Assembly (NCBI GenBank): GCA_003218975.1
Contig: QHPD01000109.1
Location: forward strand, 1-60,452
From: Verrucomicrobiota bacterium
Lineage (GTDB): Bacteria; Verrucomicrobiota; Verrucomicrobiia; Chthoniobacterales; UBA10450
Direction of reading: 5' to 3'
Length of the DNA stretch: 60,452 nt
Every line of letters begins with the position of its first letter. Position 1 is the stretch's first letter. The position numbers were made by a program, and so were the translations under genes. The notes under the pieces were generated by a model that did not search any database, was not told where the DNA came from, and saw only the letters and a list, made by a program, of their open reading frames with translations. Below, one piece after another: positions 41,281 to 49,676 of this stretch.

Positions 41281-42408
41281 TCACTTCGTCGTTGCGATGG
41301 CTTTCTTCGCTTTGCAGCAGGACTCTTCCTTGTCCTGCAAAATCAATTCCGCGTACACGCGGATGTCCTGGTTCGGCGGGACCTGGCCCCCAGCGACTTT
41401 TTCAACTTGCAAATTCTGTAGCCATTCGTCCGTCACGCCGTCGAGATGCGCGAAGGCGCGCTTGCCCAATTCCGCCACGTTCGTCGACGGGCTCAACATT
41501 CCCGCCACCTTCATCTCCGCCGCTGCCGAATTCACCGCCGCTTCTGCTCCCGAAACGCTGGGGACATAACGCAAATGTGAGATCGCCACCGTGTTCAACT
41601 CGGGATTCGACGCGAGATATTTTTTCTCAACTGACAGCCGCGCTGCCGCCGCCGGATTTGCTTCGACCCACTTCGCGCCTTTGAGCAACGCGCGCGTCGC
41701 CGCCGCCGCCGCTTTCGGATTCGCCGCGAGAAATTTTCCATTCACGATCACAGCGCAGCAATACTCATCCTTGTACGGCGCATCTTGCGCTTGATCGGCA
41801 ACGTTCTTCACTTTGCCCTGCGCAACTAACAGACTGCCGATCGGTTCCGAATCCGCCACCGCGTCCACCTCTCCCTTGTCCAGCGCAAGTCCAAGTTCGC
41901 CTGCGGGAAAAACGCGCCATGTAATTTCCTTTGCGGGATCAATTCCGTGCGCGCCAAGCACGCGATTGGCGAAAATGAACGGCGGCGTGCCCATTCCGGG
42001 AACACCGATGCGTTTGCCACGAAGATCGCCAACGGTGTTGATCTTTCCGTTGACCGGCGCCTGCACGCGCAGACAGCCGCGATGAATTCCGCCGGTAAAT
42101 TTGACATCGAGGCCCTGCTCGATCGGCTTGAGAAAATACATTACCAGGTGGTGCGTTATGTCGAACCCGCCGAGCGCGAGCACGTCCTTGTAATTCGCCC
42201 ATTCGCATTTCACCAGCTTAACGTCGAGCCCTTCCTCTTTGAAAAATCCGTTCTCAACCGCGCTGAAAATCGGCGCTTCGCACGTGATGCCGACGTAGCC
42301 GACGCGGACGGTATTGGAAAGACGGGGCGTTGAACCGCGATTTTTGTTGCAACCAGCCATGATCAGCACACTCAGCGTGGCTGCTGTGATGAGTTTGGGA
42401 TACACCAT
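41281..42408 (-). CDS. ABC transporter substrate-binding lipoprotein (NMT1/SsuA family)
   Basis: The 375-residue mature-type protein starts at MVYPKLITAATLSVLIMAGC, with the lipidated Cys at about residue 20. The type-II periplasmic fold is seen in VRVGYVGITCEAPIFSAVENGFFKEEGLDVKLV, DLRGKRIGVPGMGTPPFIFANRVL and GEVDAVADSEPIGSLL. The substrate cannot be read: nitrate, taurine/sulfonate and thiamine-precursor carriers share this fold. The C-terminal 30 residues are Lys- and Cys-rich (SCCKAKKA). It is the first gene of the importer operon. Confidence 0.85.
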   Translation of the reverse strand: MVYPKLITAATLSVLIMAGCNKNRGSTPRLSNTVRVGYVGITCEAPIFSAVENGFFKEEGLDVKLVKCEWANYKDVLALGGFDITHHLVMYFLKPIEQGLDVKFTGGIHRGCLRVQAPVNGKINTVGDLRGKRIGVPGMGTPPFIFANRVLGAHGIDPAKEITWRVFPAGELGLALDKGEVDAVADSEPIGSLLVAQGKVKNVADQAQDAPYKDEYCCAVIVNGKFLAANPKAAAAATRALLKGAKWVEANPAAAARLSVEKKYLASNPELNTVAISHLRYVPSVSGAEAAVNSAAAEMKVAGMLSPSTNVAELGKRAFAHLDGVTDEWLQNLQVEKVAGGQVPPNQDIRVYAELILQDKEESCCKAKKAIATTK

Positions 42409-42609
42409 TTTCAATATTCGGCGGTTTCGAAAACAGAGCAATCAAGCTTTAGCGAAGAACCACAAGCCGCGCGCATCAAGAGATCCGCAACGAATCGAAA
42501 GGCGAACTATTAAGCCTGCCAGCCATGCCTTCAACGATTGTTTGGTGCGGCAGAGTAATGGGTTGATTTCGTCTGCAACACTTCAATAATCCATCATTCA
42601 CTTCGACCC

Positions 42610-43374
42610 ATGCGCAGGAAAATCGTCGCCGCCAATTGGAAGATGAACATGACGCAGGCCGAGTCGGCGCGGTTTGTTGAGTCGTTGCTACTCGATCTGG
42701 GCGACATTACTGATGTCGAAGTTGTGATCGTGCCGCCCTTCACCGCAATTGCCAAGGTGATGGAAGCCCTCGGTAAATCGCAAAACATCAAGGTCGGCGC
42801 GCAAAACATGCATTGGGAGCGGAGCGGCGCTCTCACGGGCGAGATCAGCGCCGCGCTGCTACGCGATTTATTTGTCCATTACGTCGTGCTTGGGCATAGC
42901 GAGCGCCGCACCCTGTTCGGTGAGACGGACGAAATCGTGAACCTCAAAGTGCGCGCCGCGCACGAAGCAACGTTGCGCCCCATCGTTTGCATTGGCGAAA
43001 CGCTCGAACAGCGCGACAAAGGCAACGTCGAAAAAATATTGGCGATCCAACTGCGCGGCAGCCTCAAGGAATTGAGCGAAAAGGAACTTCAGGAAACGGT
43101 GATTGCCTACGAACCTGTATGGGCGATTGGCACTGGTCGCAACGCCACGCCCGAGCAAGCGCAGGAAGCGCACGCGTTCATTCGGCACATCCTGCGTGAA
43201 ATGGCCAGTGACGCGACGGCAGAGCGCGTCCGCATTCAATATGGCGGCAGCGTGAAACCGGAGAACGCGCACGAGCTCATGAGCCAGCCCGATATCGATG
43301 GCGCGCTCGTCGGCGGCGCCAGCCTTGACCCCCGCAGCTTCGCACAAATCGTCAAGGGCTCGCGCGAGAGGTAG
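42610..43374 (+). CDS. tpiA: triosephosphate isomerase
   Basis: This 254-residue TIM-barrel enzyme interconverts glyceraldehyde-3-phosphate and dihydroxyacetone phosphate in glycolysis. Catalytic residues are K11 (ANWKMN), H96 (LGHSERR) and E168 (AYEPVWAIGTG), with the phosphate-binding IQYGGSVKPEN and GALVGGASL loops. It stands alone; gapA and pgk are not in the window. The 164 bp upstream show nothing that I can assign. Confidence 0.97.
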   Translation: MRRKIVAANWKMNMTQAESARFVESLLLDLGDITDVEVVIVPPFTAIAKVMEALGKSQNIKVGAQNMHWERSGALTGEISAALLRDLFVHYVVLGHSERRTLFGETDEIVNLKVRAAHEATLRPIVCIGETLEQRDKGNVEKILAIQLRGSLKELSEKELQETVIAYEPVWAIGTGRNATPEQAQEAHAFIRHILREMASDATAERVRIQYGGSVKPENAHELMSQPDIDGALVGGASLDPRSFAQIVKGSRER

Positions 43375-43432
43375 GCTGCGACAGCCTTACGGTCAGCCCG
43401 TAGCGCCAATCGGATTCCGCAGCGCGACGTCC

Positions 43433-44098
43433 TTAGCGCTTAATCTCCAGATATGCCCGGGCCTGGGCATGATTGGTGCCAGGCTGGAGTTCTTCGATGC
43501 GCATTTGTTTCAGGAACCAGCGGTTTTCGATTTTTTGCGCGGAGACGACTTCGAAGCGTTTGGCGAGTTGTGCGTTCCAGTCGAAGCCTTCCATCCGCAT
43601 CAATGCGCCACTGATCTTATCGACCCACAACAGCACATTCGAATATTGCGACTCGCGCGAAGGCGCGCGCAATTGCAGTTTCCAGCAGGCGCGGGTGCGG
43701 ACATTTTCCTCGCCCAAAACACGCGCGCTCGGCCAGTAGAGAAATTTAAATGCCAGATCCTCGTAGGTCAGAATCGTGCCCCGGATCGTTTGGTGAAGCT
43801 TCGAAGCAGCAAACTTTTCGGCTCCACTATCTGTGACCAGATCAAGTCGCGAACTGTTTTCGCCCAATCGCAATTGCAGCACTTCGTCTGGATTAGAGAA
43901 TGAATACCGAATGAGTGGTCCGTTTTGCGTGAGGCGAAATGGGGCAACCACATCGTTTTGCCGAAGCTGTCCCTGTAGATCGATTTGCTGCCGGGCCTCC
44001 ATCATCCGAACCGAAGCGAGAATGTCTTTCGCAGAAGGCGCGGGCTGAGCGAAGCTCGAGAACGAAAACACGAAGAGAACCGCGGCAATTTTTCGCAT
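43433..44098 (-). CDS. LolA-like outer-membrane lipoprotein-sorting protein
   Basis: This 221-residue exported protein has a signal peptide ending near FAQPAPS. The half-barrel LolA/LppX fold is indicated by AKDILASVRMMEARQQIDLQGQL, TYEDLAFKFLYWPSARVLGEE and ...VLLWVDKISGALMRMEGFDW. It resembles the uncharacterised LolA-like group (often beside transporters) rather than LolA itself. It would carry a lipid or lipoprotein in the periplasm. It is convergent with tpiA and divergent from the PAP2 gene. Confidence 0.75.
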   Translation of the reverse strand: MRKIAAVLFVFSFSSFAQPAPSAKDILASVRMMEARQQIDLQGQLRQNDVVAPFRLTQNGPLIRYSFSNPDEVLQLRLGENSSRLDLVTDSGAEKFAASKLHQTIRGTILTYEDLAFKFLYWPSARVLGEENVRTRACWKLQLRAPSRESQYSNVLLWVDKISGALMRMEGFDWNAQLAKRFEVVSAQKIENRWFLKQMRIEELQPGTNHAQARAYLEIKR

Positions 44099-44169
44099 GA
44101 CTCAGTTTTGGTTTTAAGTGTTAACCTTCAAACCGATGAAGTTCGCGAACAACACTTAAAGCTTACAAG

Positions 44170-44856
44170 TTGGACCAAAGTCTCTTTCATCTCATTAACG
44201 AACGCTGGACGAATCCGGTGTTCGACTTGCTGATGGCCGCGCTCAGCAATGGCGCAATTTGGAAGCCATTGTTCATTGCTGTCGCGCTCGGCGCGCTTTT
44301 TTTTGGCGGATTCAAGGGACGCGCGTTCGTTATCTGCTTGCTTCTGGCCCTCACGGTGGCGGAGCTGTTTACAGGAATATTGAAGACTGCATTTGATCGT
44401 CATCGGCCCAAGCAGGTAGAAAGCGTCCGGATGGTGCAACTGCAAAGGACGCGTCCCGAGTTTCTGACGCTTTTCAAGAGACCGGGCATCCGTTTTTCTG
44501 ATCAATCGGACCGTAACCGTTCGGGGCCTTCGTTTCCGTCCGGGCACGTTGTAACCAACACGATCATTGCCACGTACTGCACACTTTTTTACCGGCGGCG
44601 CGGCTGGCTCTACTGGATCGTTACCGCAGCGGTCGGCTACTCGCGAATCTATCTTGGGGCACATTGGCCCAGCGACGTCGTCGGGACGCTATTTCTGGCC
44701 ATTGGCGAAGCGCTGCTCTTGTTGGGATTGTTCGAGCTGATCTGGAGAACAGTGACGCGAAAATGGATGCCGTGGCTGCTTGCGCAGCATCCGGGTTTGA
44801 TTGGTGATTTTCGCGGTAGGGCGCGACGGCCGGGCGCGCCGCAACGATCCATATGA
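44170..44856 (+). CDS. PAP2 superfamily lipid phosphatase
   Basis: This 228-residue membrane protein has five to six helices and the three PAP2 motifs: KTAFDRHRP (KX6RP), FPSGHVV (PSGH) and SRIYLGAHWPSDV (SRX5HX3D). It starts at TTG (MDQSLFHLINERW). It would dephosphorylate undecaprenyl pyrophosphate or lipid A. The tail GRARRPGAPQRSI is encoded by a palindromic repeat half-copy (44815-44840). It overlaps the next gene by ATGA, and all three genes to 47140 are coupled. Confidence 0.85.
   Translation: MDQSLFHLINERWTNPVFDLLMAALSNGAIWKPLFIAVALGALFFGGFKGRAFVICLLLALTVAELFTGILKTAFDRHRPKQVESVRMVQLQRTRPEFLTLFKRPGIRFSDQSDRNRSGPSFPSGHVVTNTIIATYCTLFYRRRGWLYWIVTAAVGYSRIYLGAHWPSDVVGTLFLAIGEALLLLGLFELIWRTVTRKWMPWLLAQHPGLIGDFRGRARRPGAPQRSI
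44815..44840. repeat. half palindromic repeat (GTAGG family) at the PAP2 3' end
   Basis: The 13-mer GGTAGGGCGCGAC is identical to 4712-4724, and a GGCGCG/CGCGCC hairpin follows. It codes for the last residues of the PAP2 protein and sits 12 bp before the next start codon. Confidence 0.55.
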
Positions 44857-46430
44857 GCACCACGCGCGCGGTCTGGCTTTTCATCATTGCGCTGACGGCG
44901 ATTCGATTGTCGATGTTAGCGACGACCGATCTCGAATTTGACGAAGCGCATTACTGGATGTGGTCGGAGCACCTGGCGCCGGCGTACTTCAGCAAGGGGC
45001 CGGGCATTGCCTTTGCCATGCGCGCCAGCACCGCCATTTTTGGGGCGAATGAGTTCGGGGTGCGCTTTTTCAGTCCAGTCCTGGCGGCCGGCACGAGCCT
45101 GCTTCTGTTTTATTTTGCGCGACGCTTGTTCAGTGCAACCGCCGGCTGGTGGGCAATGGTCGCCTTAAATGTCACGCCGATTTTTAACATCGGCGCGTTC
45201 GTTATGACGATTGATTCGCTGTCGGTTTTTTTCTGGCTGGCGGCGATGTTCACATTCTGGCTGGCGGTGGAGAAGAGTCCGCGTTTCTCCTGGCATTGGC
45301 CGCTCACTGGATTGCTAATTGGACTTGGGTTTCTCTGCAAATACACGAACGCATTTGAGCTTATTTCAATTTTGCTCGTGCTCGCCCTAGCTCCCCGGCT
45401 CCGGCAGGAATTTGCGCGTCCCGGCTTATATTTGCTGCTTGGCGTGTTCGCTTTGTGCAGTGTCCCGCCGATCATCTGGAACGCGCAGCACGCCTGGATC
45501 ACGCTCGCGCATCTGCAGTCACGCGGCGGCGTTGAGCACGGTTTTGGCTTCCATCCCGGTGAGGTGATCAAGTTTCTCGGCGAGCATTTCCTGGCCTATT
45601 CGCCATTCCTGTTTCTTGCACTCGCCTTGGGCGTGATTGGAAGCTGGCGACGGGTGAACCAGCAATTCAAGGTCCTGTTTCTGATGTGGTTTGGGTTGCC
45701 AGTATTCGTTTTTTATTTGCTGTTGTCGATTAACAAAAGCGCCGCGCCTAACTGGGACGGACTCGCCTTCTTTGGCTTCGGTTTGCTGGCAATTTATTTC
45801 TGGTGGGAGCGGCTCGAAGCGAGCCTCATCCTGCGCCTCTGCGCGGGCGCGGCGTTGCTGATTGGATTAGTCATGAGCATCATCGCGTTAGACACTGACT
45901 TGCTGCACTCAGCGGGCTACGAATTGTGGCGGAAGGATCCGAGCAATCGAATGCGGGGATGGAAAAGTGCTACCAGCGCAGTTGAAGAAATCCGGGGCGA
46001 TCTGGAAGCGAAACTGGGCGAGAAACTTTTCCTCATTGCCGACGCGCGCGATCGCGCGTCGGAAATCTCCTTTTATTTGCGCGACAAACGAACGGAGGGC
46101 CCTGGGCATCCGCCCGTTTATATCACCGAATCGCAGGACCTGGAGAATCAGTTCTCATTTTGGCCGCGTTACGATGAATTTGTCGAAATAAAGCCGGGTA
46201 TGCCGCGCCCTGACGGCGAAGTTTACACGGAGGAGAACGGCATCAATCCCTTCGTTGGACGCGACGCGCTGTTCATTCGAGAAGGAGAAAACGAACATGT
46301 GCCTCACAATATTCGAGTCGCCTTTCAATCGGCCGAGCCGGTGGGAACCATCGAAGTGCGGCGTTACGGCAAGTTGTTGCGCTCGTGGAAAGTGTTTCTT
46401 TGCCGAAACTATCGGACACTTCCGTTATGA
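44853..46430 (+). CDS. ArnT-like family 39/83 glycosyltransferase
   Basis: This 525-residue integral membrane glycosyltransferase has about eleven hydrophobic segments. The first periplasmic loop holds the catalytic acidic pair, LEFDEAHYWMWSEHLAPAYFSKGPGIA (D/E near residue 29). A soluble C-terminal domain starts near residue 360. Such enzymes use polyprenyl-phosphate sugars to modify lipid A or glycans. Immediate coupling to a DPM1-like enzyme downstream (46427), which makes the donor, and to PAP2 upstream, which recycles the lipid, supports that role. Confidence 0.85.
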   Translation: MSTTRAVWLFIIALTAIRLSMLATTDLEFDEAHYWMWSEHLAPAYFSKGPGIAFAMRASTAIFGANEFGVRFFSPVLAAGTSLLLFYFARRLFSATAGWWAMVALNVTPIFNIGAFVMTIDSLSVFFWLAAMFTFWLAVEKSPRFSWHWPLTGLLIGLGFLCKYTNAFELISILLVLALAPRLRQEFARPGLYLLLGVFALCSVPPIIWNAQHAWITLAHLQSRGGVEHGFGFHPGEVIKFLGEHFLAYSPFLFLALALGVIGSWRRVNQQFKVLFLMWFGLPVFVFYLLLSINKSAAPNWDGLAFFGFGLLAIYFWWERLEASLILRLCAGAALLIGLVMSIIALDTDLLHSAGYELWRKDPSNRMRGWKSATSAVEEIRGDLEAKLGEKLFLIADARDRASEISFYLRDKRTEGPGHPPVYITESQDLENQFSFWPRYDEFVEIKPGMPRPDGEVYTEENGINPFVGRDALFIREGENEHVPHNIRVAFQSAEPVGTIEVRRYGKLLRSWKVFLCRNYRTLPL

Positions 46431-47140
46431 GCGACCCGTCCCACGCACCCGCAGTTTCCGTGGTAGTGCCGCTTTTTAACGAGGAAGCGAATATTTCGAT
46501 CTTGCAATCGGAACTGCGCCAAGCTCTGGGCGGACTCGATCATGAGATCGTTTTTGTGGACGACGGATCAACGGATCGCACGGCGGAGCGAATCGAAGCC
46601 GCTCCGAACGTTCGATTGATCCAGTTTGAAAAGAATGCGGGACAAAGCGCGGCCATTTATGCCGGGCTCAAGGCCGCCTGTGGCGTGACCGTGGTTCTTA
46701 TCGATGGCGATCTGCAAAATGATCCGGCCGATATCCCGAGGCTTCTCGGCGAGGTCGCGTGCGGGGCCGATCTTGTCTGTGGTTATCGCGCCCAGCGCAA
46801 AGACACGCTGGTAAAGCGACTGACTAGTTGGATCGCCAACGCCGTTCGCAGCCGGTACGCGAAAGACGGAGTGCGCGACACAGGTTGCACACTAAAAGCG
46901 ATGCGGTGCGAATGTGTCGGCGCGCTCGTTCCGTTCAAGGGAATGCATCGATTCATCCCCGCGCTGATCAAAGGCGCAGGCTACACGCTCGTTGAAATTC
47001 CAGTCAATCATCGGCCCCGTCGGTTTGGTCATAGCAAATACGGTTTGGCTAATCGCGCGTTGCGCGCCACCATCGATATGTTCGGCGTGCGCTGGCTGCT
47101 CTCGCGGCGATTGAATTACAAAGCGCGAGACAGAATGTGA
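46427..47140 (+). CDS. polyprenyl-phosphate sugar synthase-like glycosyltransferase
   Basis: This 237-residue GT2 protein starts at an ATG overlapping the previous stop (ATGA). SVVVPLFNEEANISIL, VFVDDGSTDRTAERI, EKNAGQSAAIYAGLKAA and DGDLQNDPADIPRLL are the GT-A motifs, and CTLKAMR and HRPRRFGHSKYGLANR are ArnC/DPM1 markers. The membrane helices of ArnC are absent, so it is a shorter, cytoplasmic or peripheral form. It probably loads a sugar on undecaprenyl phosphate for the enzyme upstream. Confidence 0.88.
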   Translation: MSDPSHAPAVSVVVPLFNEEANISILQSELRQALGGLDHEIVFVDDGSTDRTAERIEAAPNVRLIQFEKNAGQSAAIYAGLKAACGVTVVLIDGDLQNDPADIPRLLGEVACGADLVCGYRAQRKDTLVKRLTSWIANAVRSRYAKDGVRDTGCTLKAMRCECVGALVPFKGMHRFIPALIKGAGYTLVEIPVNHRPRRFGHSKYGLANRALRATIDMFGVRWLLSRRLNYKARDRM

Positions 47141-47227
47141 CGACTGGCCGAATGTGACCTATGCCAAAACGCGCTTGTCAACCTAAAGGCTCCCGCTAAG
47201 GTTCCCCTCCCGTCCTCGGGAATTCGC

Positions 47228-47686
47228 ATGTCCTTGGCCAACTTACTTTCTGCCGAGCAAATCATCCCGGAGATGAACGCGACCGAGCGTTGGCCTGCCA
47301 TCGTCGAACTAATCGATCTGCTTGTTCAGCTGGGCAAAATTAAAGAGCCGGATCGCGATCCCGTTCTTGCGGCACTCAAGCAGCGCGAGGAAACCATGAG
47401 CACTGGGATTGGGTTCGGCATTGCCATTCCACATTGCTCCTCTGACCGGCTCGACGAAGTGGTGGCCGCGTTTGGGAGATCGACAAGTGGAATCGAGTTC
47501 GACGCGTTGGATAACGCGCCGGTAAAGTTCGTTGTTCTTTTTATTGTCCCGAAAAATCAATTTCAAACGCACCTGCGCACGCTGGCTTCGATCGCAAAGT
47601 TTCTGAACGACCGGTCCGTGCGCGAGAGCCTGGCCAGCGCGAAATCTGCCGACGAAATCTTGTCGATCTTTCGCGATCGCTCGTAG
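47228..47686 (+). CDS. PTS IIA-type (PtsN-like) protein, second copy
   Basis: This 152-residue EIIA type-2 protein has the active histidine at H69 (FGIAIPHCS). The shared pattern with the protein at 32918 is clear (LVQLGKIKEPD, REETMSTGIGFGIAIPHC), but identity is modest. No EIIB/EIIC is nearby, so a regulatory role is likely. Its TAG stop lies in the left arm of the repeat at 47683-47748. Confidence 0.85.
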   Translation: MSLANLLSAEQIIPEMNATERWPAIVELIDLLVQLGKIKEPDRDPVLAALKQREETMSTGIGFGIAIPHCSSDRLDEVVAAFGRSTSGIEFDALDNAPVKFVVLFIVPKNQFQTHLRTLASIAKFLNDRSVRESLASAKSADEILSIFRDRS

Positions 47687-47748
47687 CTGCAGCGGCGGTC
47701 TATGGCCGCCGAGGGAATGTCGATGCGGCGCTCACAGAGCGCAGCTAC
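47683..47748. repeat. palindromic repeat (GTAGC family) spanning the PTS IIA stop
   Basis: The ends GTAGCTGC and GCAGCTAC form a perfect 8-bp outer stem enclosing GCGGC/GCCGC and GCGCT/AGCGC hairpins. The stop codon TAG of the PTS gene is inside the left arm. Possible upstream starts of argS (from 47702) lie inside it and are not used in my call. Confidence 0.72.
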
Positions 47749-47764
47749 AGTTCCGAGTCTCCTA

Positions 47765-49516
47765 ATGGAAACCTTCCAGTCACTTCTCGCAAAGAAGCTT
47801 TCGGATGCTTTAGCAAACGCCGGTTTGCCAGACGCTGGCGAACTAGCGCAGGCGACTGATCCGCGCTTCGGCGATTATCAGACCAATGCTGCTCTCGTGC
47901 TGGCAAAGCAACGGGACGAAAATCCGCGAGATCTCGCGGAGAAAATCGTCGCGCGCCTCGATGTTGGTGATCTTTGCGAACCGCCGGTGGTCGCCGGCGT
48001 GGGTTTTATCAATTTCACATTGCGTACTGGCGCGATGGCGGAAAAGACGGTCGAAGTCCTGAGAGATGAACGGCTGGGCGTTGCAGAGGAAAGATCGACT
48101 CGGCGAATCGTGATTGATTTCGGATCGCCTAACGTGGCCAAGCCGATGCATGTCGGTCATATCCGCAGCACCGTGGTCGGCGACGCGCTGGCGCGCATCG
48201 CGGCGTTTCTTGGGCACGAAGTCGTCCGCGACAATCACATTGGCGACTGGGGGACACAGTTTGGGATGGTCATTTACGGGTGGAAAAATCTGCTGGATCA
48301 GCAAGCGCTTCAGCGCAATCCGCTGGCCGAGATCGTGCGCGTTTACAAGGAGACAAACGAAAGAGCGAACAGCAATCCGCAAGTCCGCGAAGCCTGTCGC
48401 CAGGAGTTGGTGAAGTTGCAAGCCGGCGACAAGGAAAACACCGACATCTGGAACGAGTGCGTCGCGTTTTCGATGCAGGATTTCGAGCACGTTTACAAAT
48501 TGCTCGACGTCCATTACGACCTCCAATGCGGCGAAAGTTTTTACCACGCTCGGCTGCCCGGCGTGGTCGAACGCCTGCTCAAATCCGGTATAGCTGAGAT
48601 CAGCGAAGGCGCGGTAGTCGTTTTCTTCCGCGATAATCCTGAGCTGGCCGATAAACCGCTCATCATTCGCAAGCGGGATGGCGGATTTAATTACGCAACG
48701 ACGGACCTCGCCACAGTCGATTATCGCGTCAACGATTTGAAAGCCGATGCGATTTGGTACGTGGTCGGCGCGCCGCAGATTTTGCATTTCAAACAAATTT
48801 TCGAGATCGCGCGGCGCGAAGGTTACGCGGCTGATCTGCGTCATATCACCTTTGGCAGCATCCTCGGCGAGGATCGCAAACTGATGAAGACGCGCTCCGG
48901 CGAAAATGTGCCGTTGCGCGACCTTCTCGATGAAGCGTGCAAGCGCGCACGAAAAATCATCGAAGAAAAAAATCCGCACCTGAGCGAGGACGACAAGATC
49001 GATATCGCGGAAAAGATCGGGATTGGCGCCGTCAAATATGCTGATCTGTCGCAGTACCGGATGACTGATTACGTTTTTTCATGGGAGAAAATGCTCTCTC
49101 TGCACGGGAACACAGCGCCCTATTTACAGAACGCCTACGTGCGCGTTCGCTCGATTTTCCGTAAGGCGGGCGAATCCGCTGTAGCCACGCCCCTGTGGGG
49201 CGTTAAGGAGGAGACGGGCCACAGGCCCGTGGCTACAGAACTCACGCTAAACGATTCGGCCGAAATCAATCTCGCCAAACGCCTGTGTCAGTTCGCGGAG
49301 ATCGTTCCGCAGGTGTTGAACGACTTTCGCCCAAATATTCTGGCAAATTATCTGTTCGAGCTGGCCAACAGCTTTCACACATTTTATGAAGCCTGCCCGG
49401 TCTTGAAATCAGATGAACCAGCCCGCAGTTCCCGCCTCGCCTTGTGCGTTCTTACTGGTCGGGTTCTTTATCGCGGCTTGGATTTGTTAGGCATCAAAGT
49501 GCCGGAGAAAATGTAA
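47765..49516 (+). CDS. argS: arginyl-tRNA synthetase with in-frame palindrome
   Basis: This 583-residue class I synthetase attaches arginine to tRNA-Arg. METFQSLLAKKLSDALANAG begins the ArgS N-terminal domain; the HIGH-like motif is in DFGSPNVAKPMHVGHIRST, and the KMSKS-like loop is GEDRKLMKTRSGENV. NAYVRVRSIFRKAG begins the DALR anticodon-binding domain. Codons about 472-491 (49179-49238) are a 60-bp palindromic repeat translated as VATPLWGVKEETGHRPVATE, lying in a variable loop before LAKRLCQFAEIVPQVL. The upstream frame from 47702 is repeat DNA, so 47765 is the start. Confidence 0.95.
   Translation: METFQSLLAKKLSDALANAGLPDAGELAQATDPRFGDYQTNAALVLAKQRDENPRDLAEKIVARLDVGDLCEPPVVAGVGFINFTLRTGAMAEKTVEVLRDERLGVAEERSTRRIVIDFGSPNVAKPMHVGHIRSTVVGDALARIAAFLGHEVVRDNHIGDWGTQFGMVIYGWKNLLDQQALQRNPLAEIVRVYKETNERANSNPQVREACRQELVKLQAGDKENTDIWNECVAFSMQDFEHVYKLLDVHYDLQCGESFYHARLPGVVERLLKSGIAEISEGAVVVFFRDNPELADKPLIIRKRDGGFNYATTDLATVDYRVNDLKADAIWYVVGAPQILHFKQIFEIARREGYAADLRHITFGSILGEDRKLMKTRSGENVPLRDLLDEACKRARKIIEEKNPHLSEDDKIDIAEKIGIGAVKYADLSQYRMTDYVFSWEKMLSLHGNTAPYLQNAYVRVRSIFRKAGESAVATPLWGVKEETGHRPVATELTLNDSAEINLAKRLCQFAEIVPQVLNDFRPNILANYLFELANSFHTFYEACPVLKSDEPARSSRLALCVLTGRVLYRGLDLLGIKVPEKM
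49179..49238. repeat. 60-bp palindromic repeat inserted in frame in argS
   Basis: The ends CTGTAGCCACG and CGTGGCTACAG pair over 11 bases perfectly. They enclose hairpins CGCCCC/GGGGCG and ACGGGCC/GGCCCGT. The length is an exact multiple of three, and neither strand's stop codon (TAG in the arm) is in the argS frame. Confidence 0.85.
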
Positions 49517-49521
49517 CTGCA

Positions 49522-49645
49522 AAATGACGAAGCACGAATGTCGAATGATGAAGCTCAAATGGGAAGGTGTCGCGGTAAGCGGCCAAGTGTTCGGATTTCG
49601 TCATTCGGATTTGTTTCGGCATTCGTCATTCGGATTTCGTCATTT
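49522..49645. repeat. palindromic repeat (AATGACGAA family) between argS and treY
   Basis: The ends AAATGACGAA and TTCGTCATTT pair perfectly, and the interior is built from repeated GAATGACGAA / TTCGTCATTCGGATT words. It fills almost the whole 160-bp gap. It is unlike the GTAGC family in base composition (A/T-rich). Confidence 0.7.
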
Positions 49646-49676
49646 GAGATGAAGTCTCCACTCCACACGGCATGAG

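Noticed and set aside
47843-48979. 378-codon minus-strand frame opposite argS
   Set aside because: Antisense shadow of argS without any recognisable motif.
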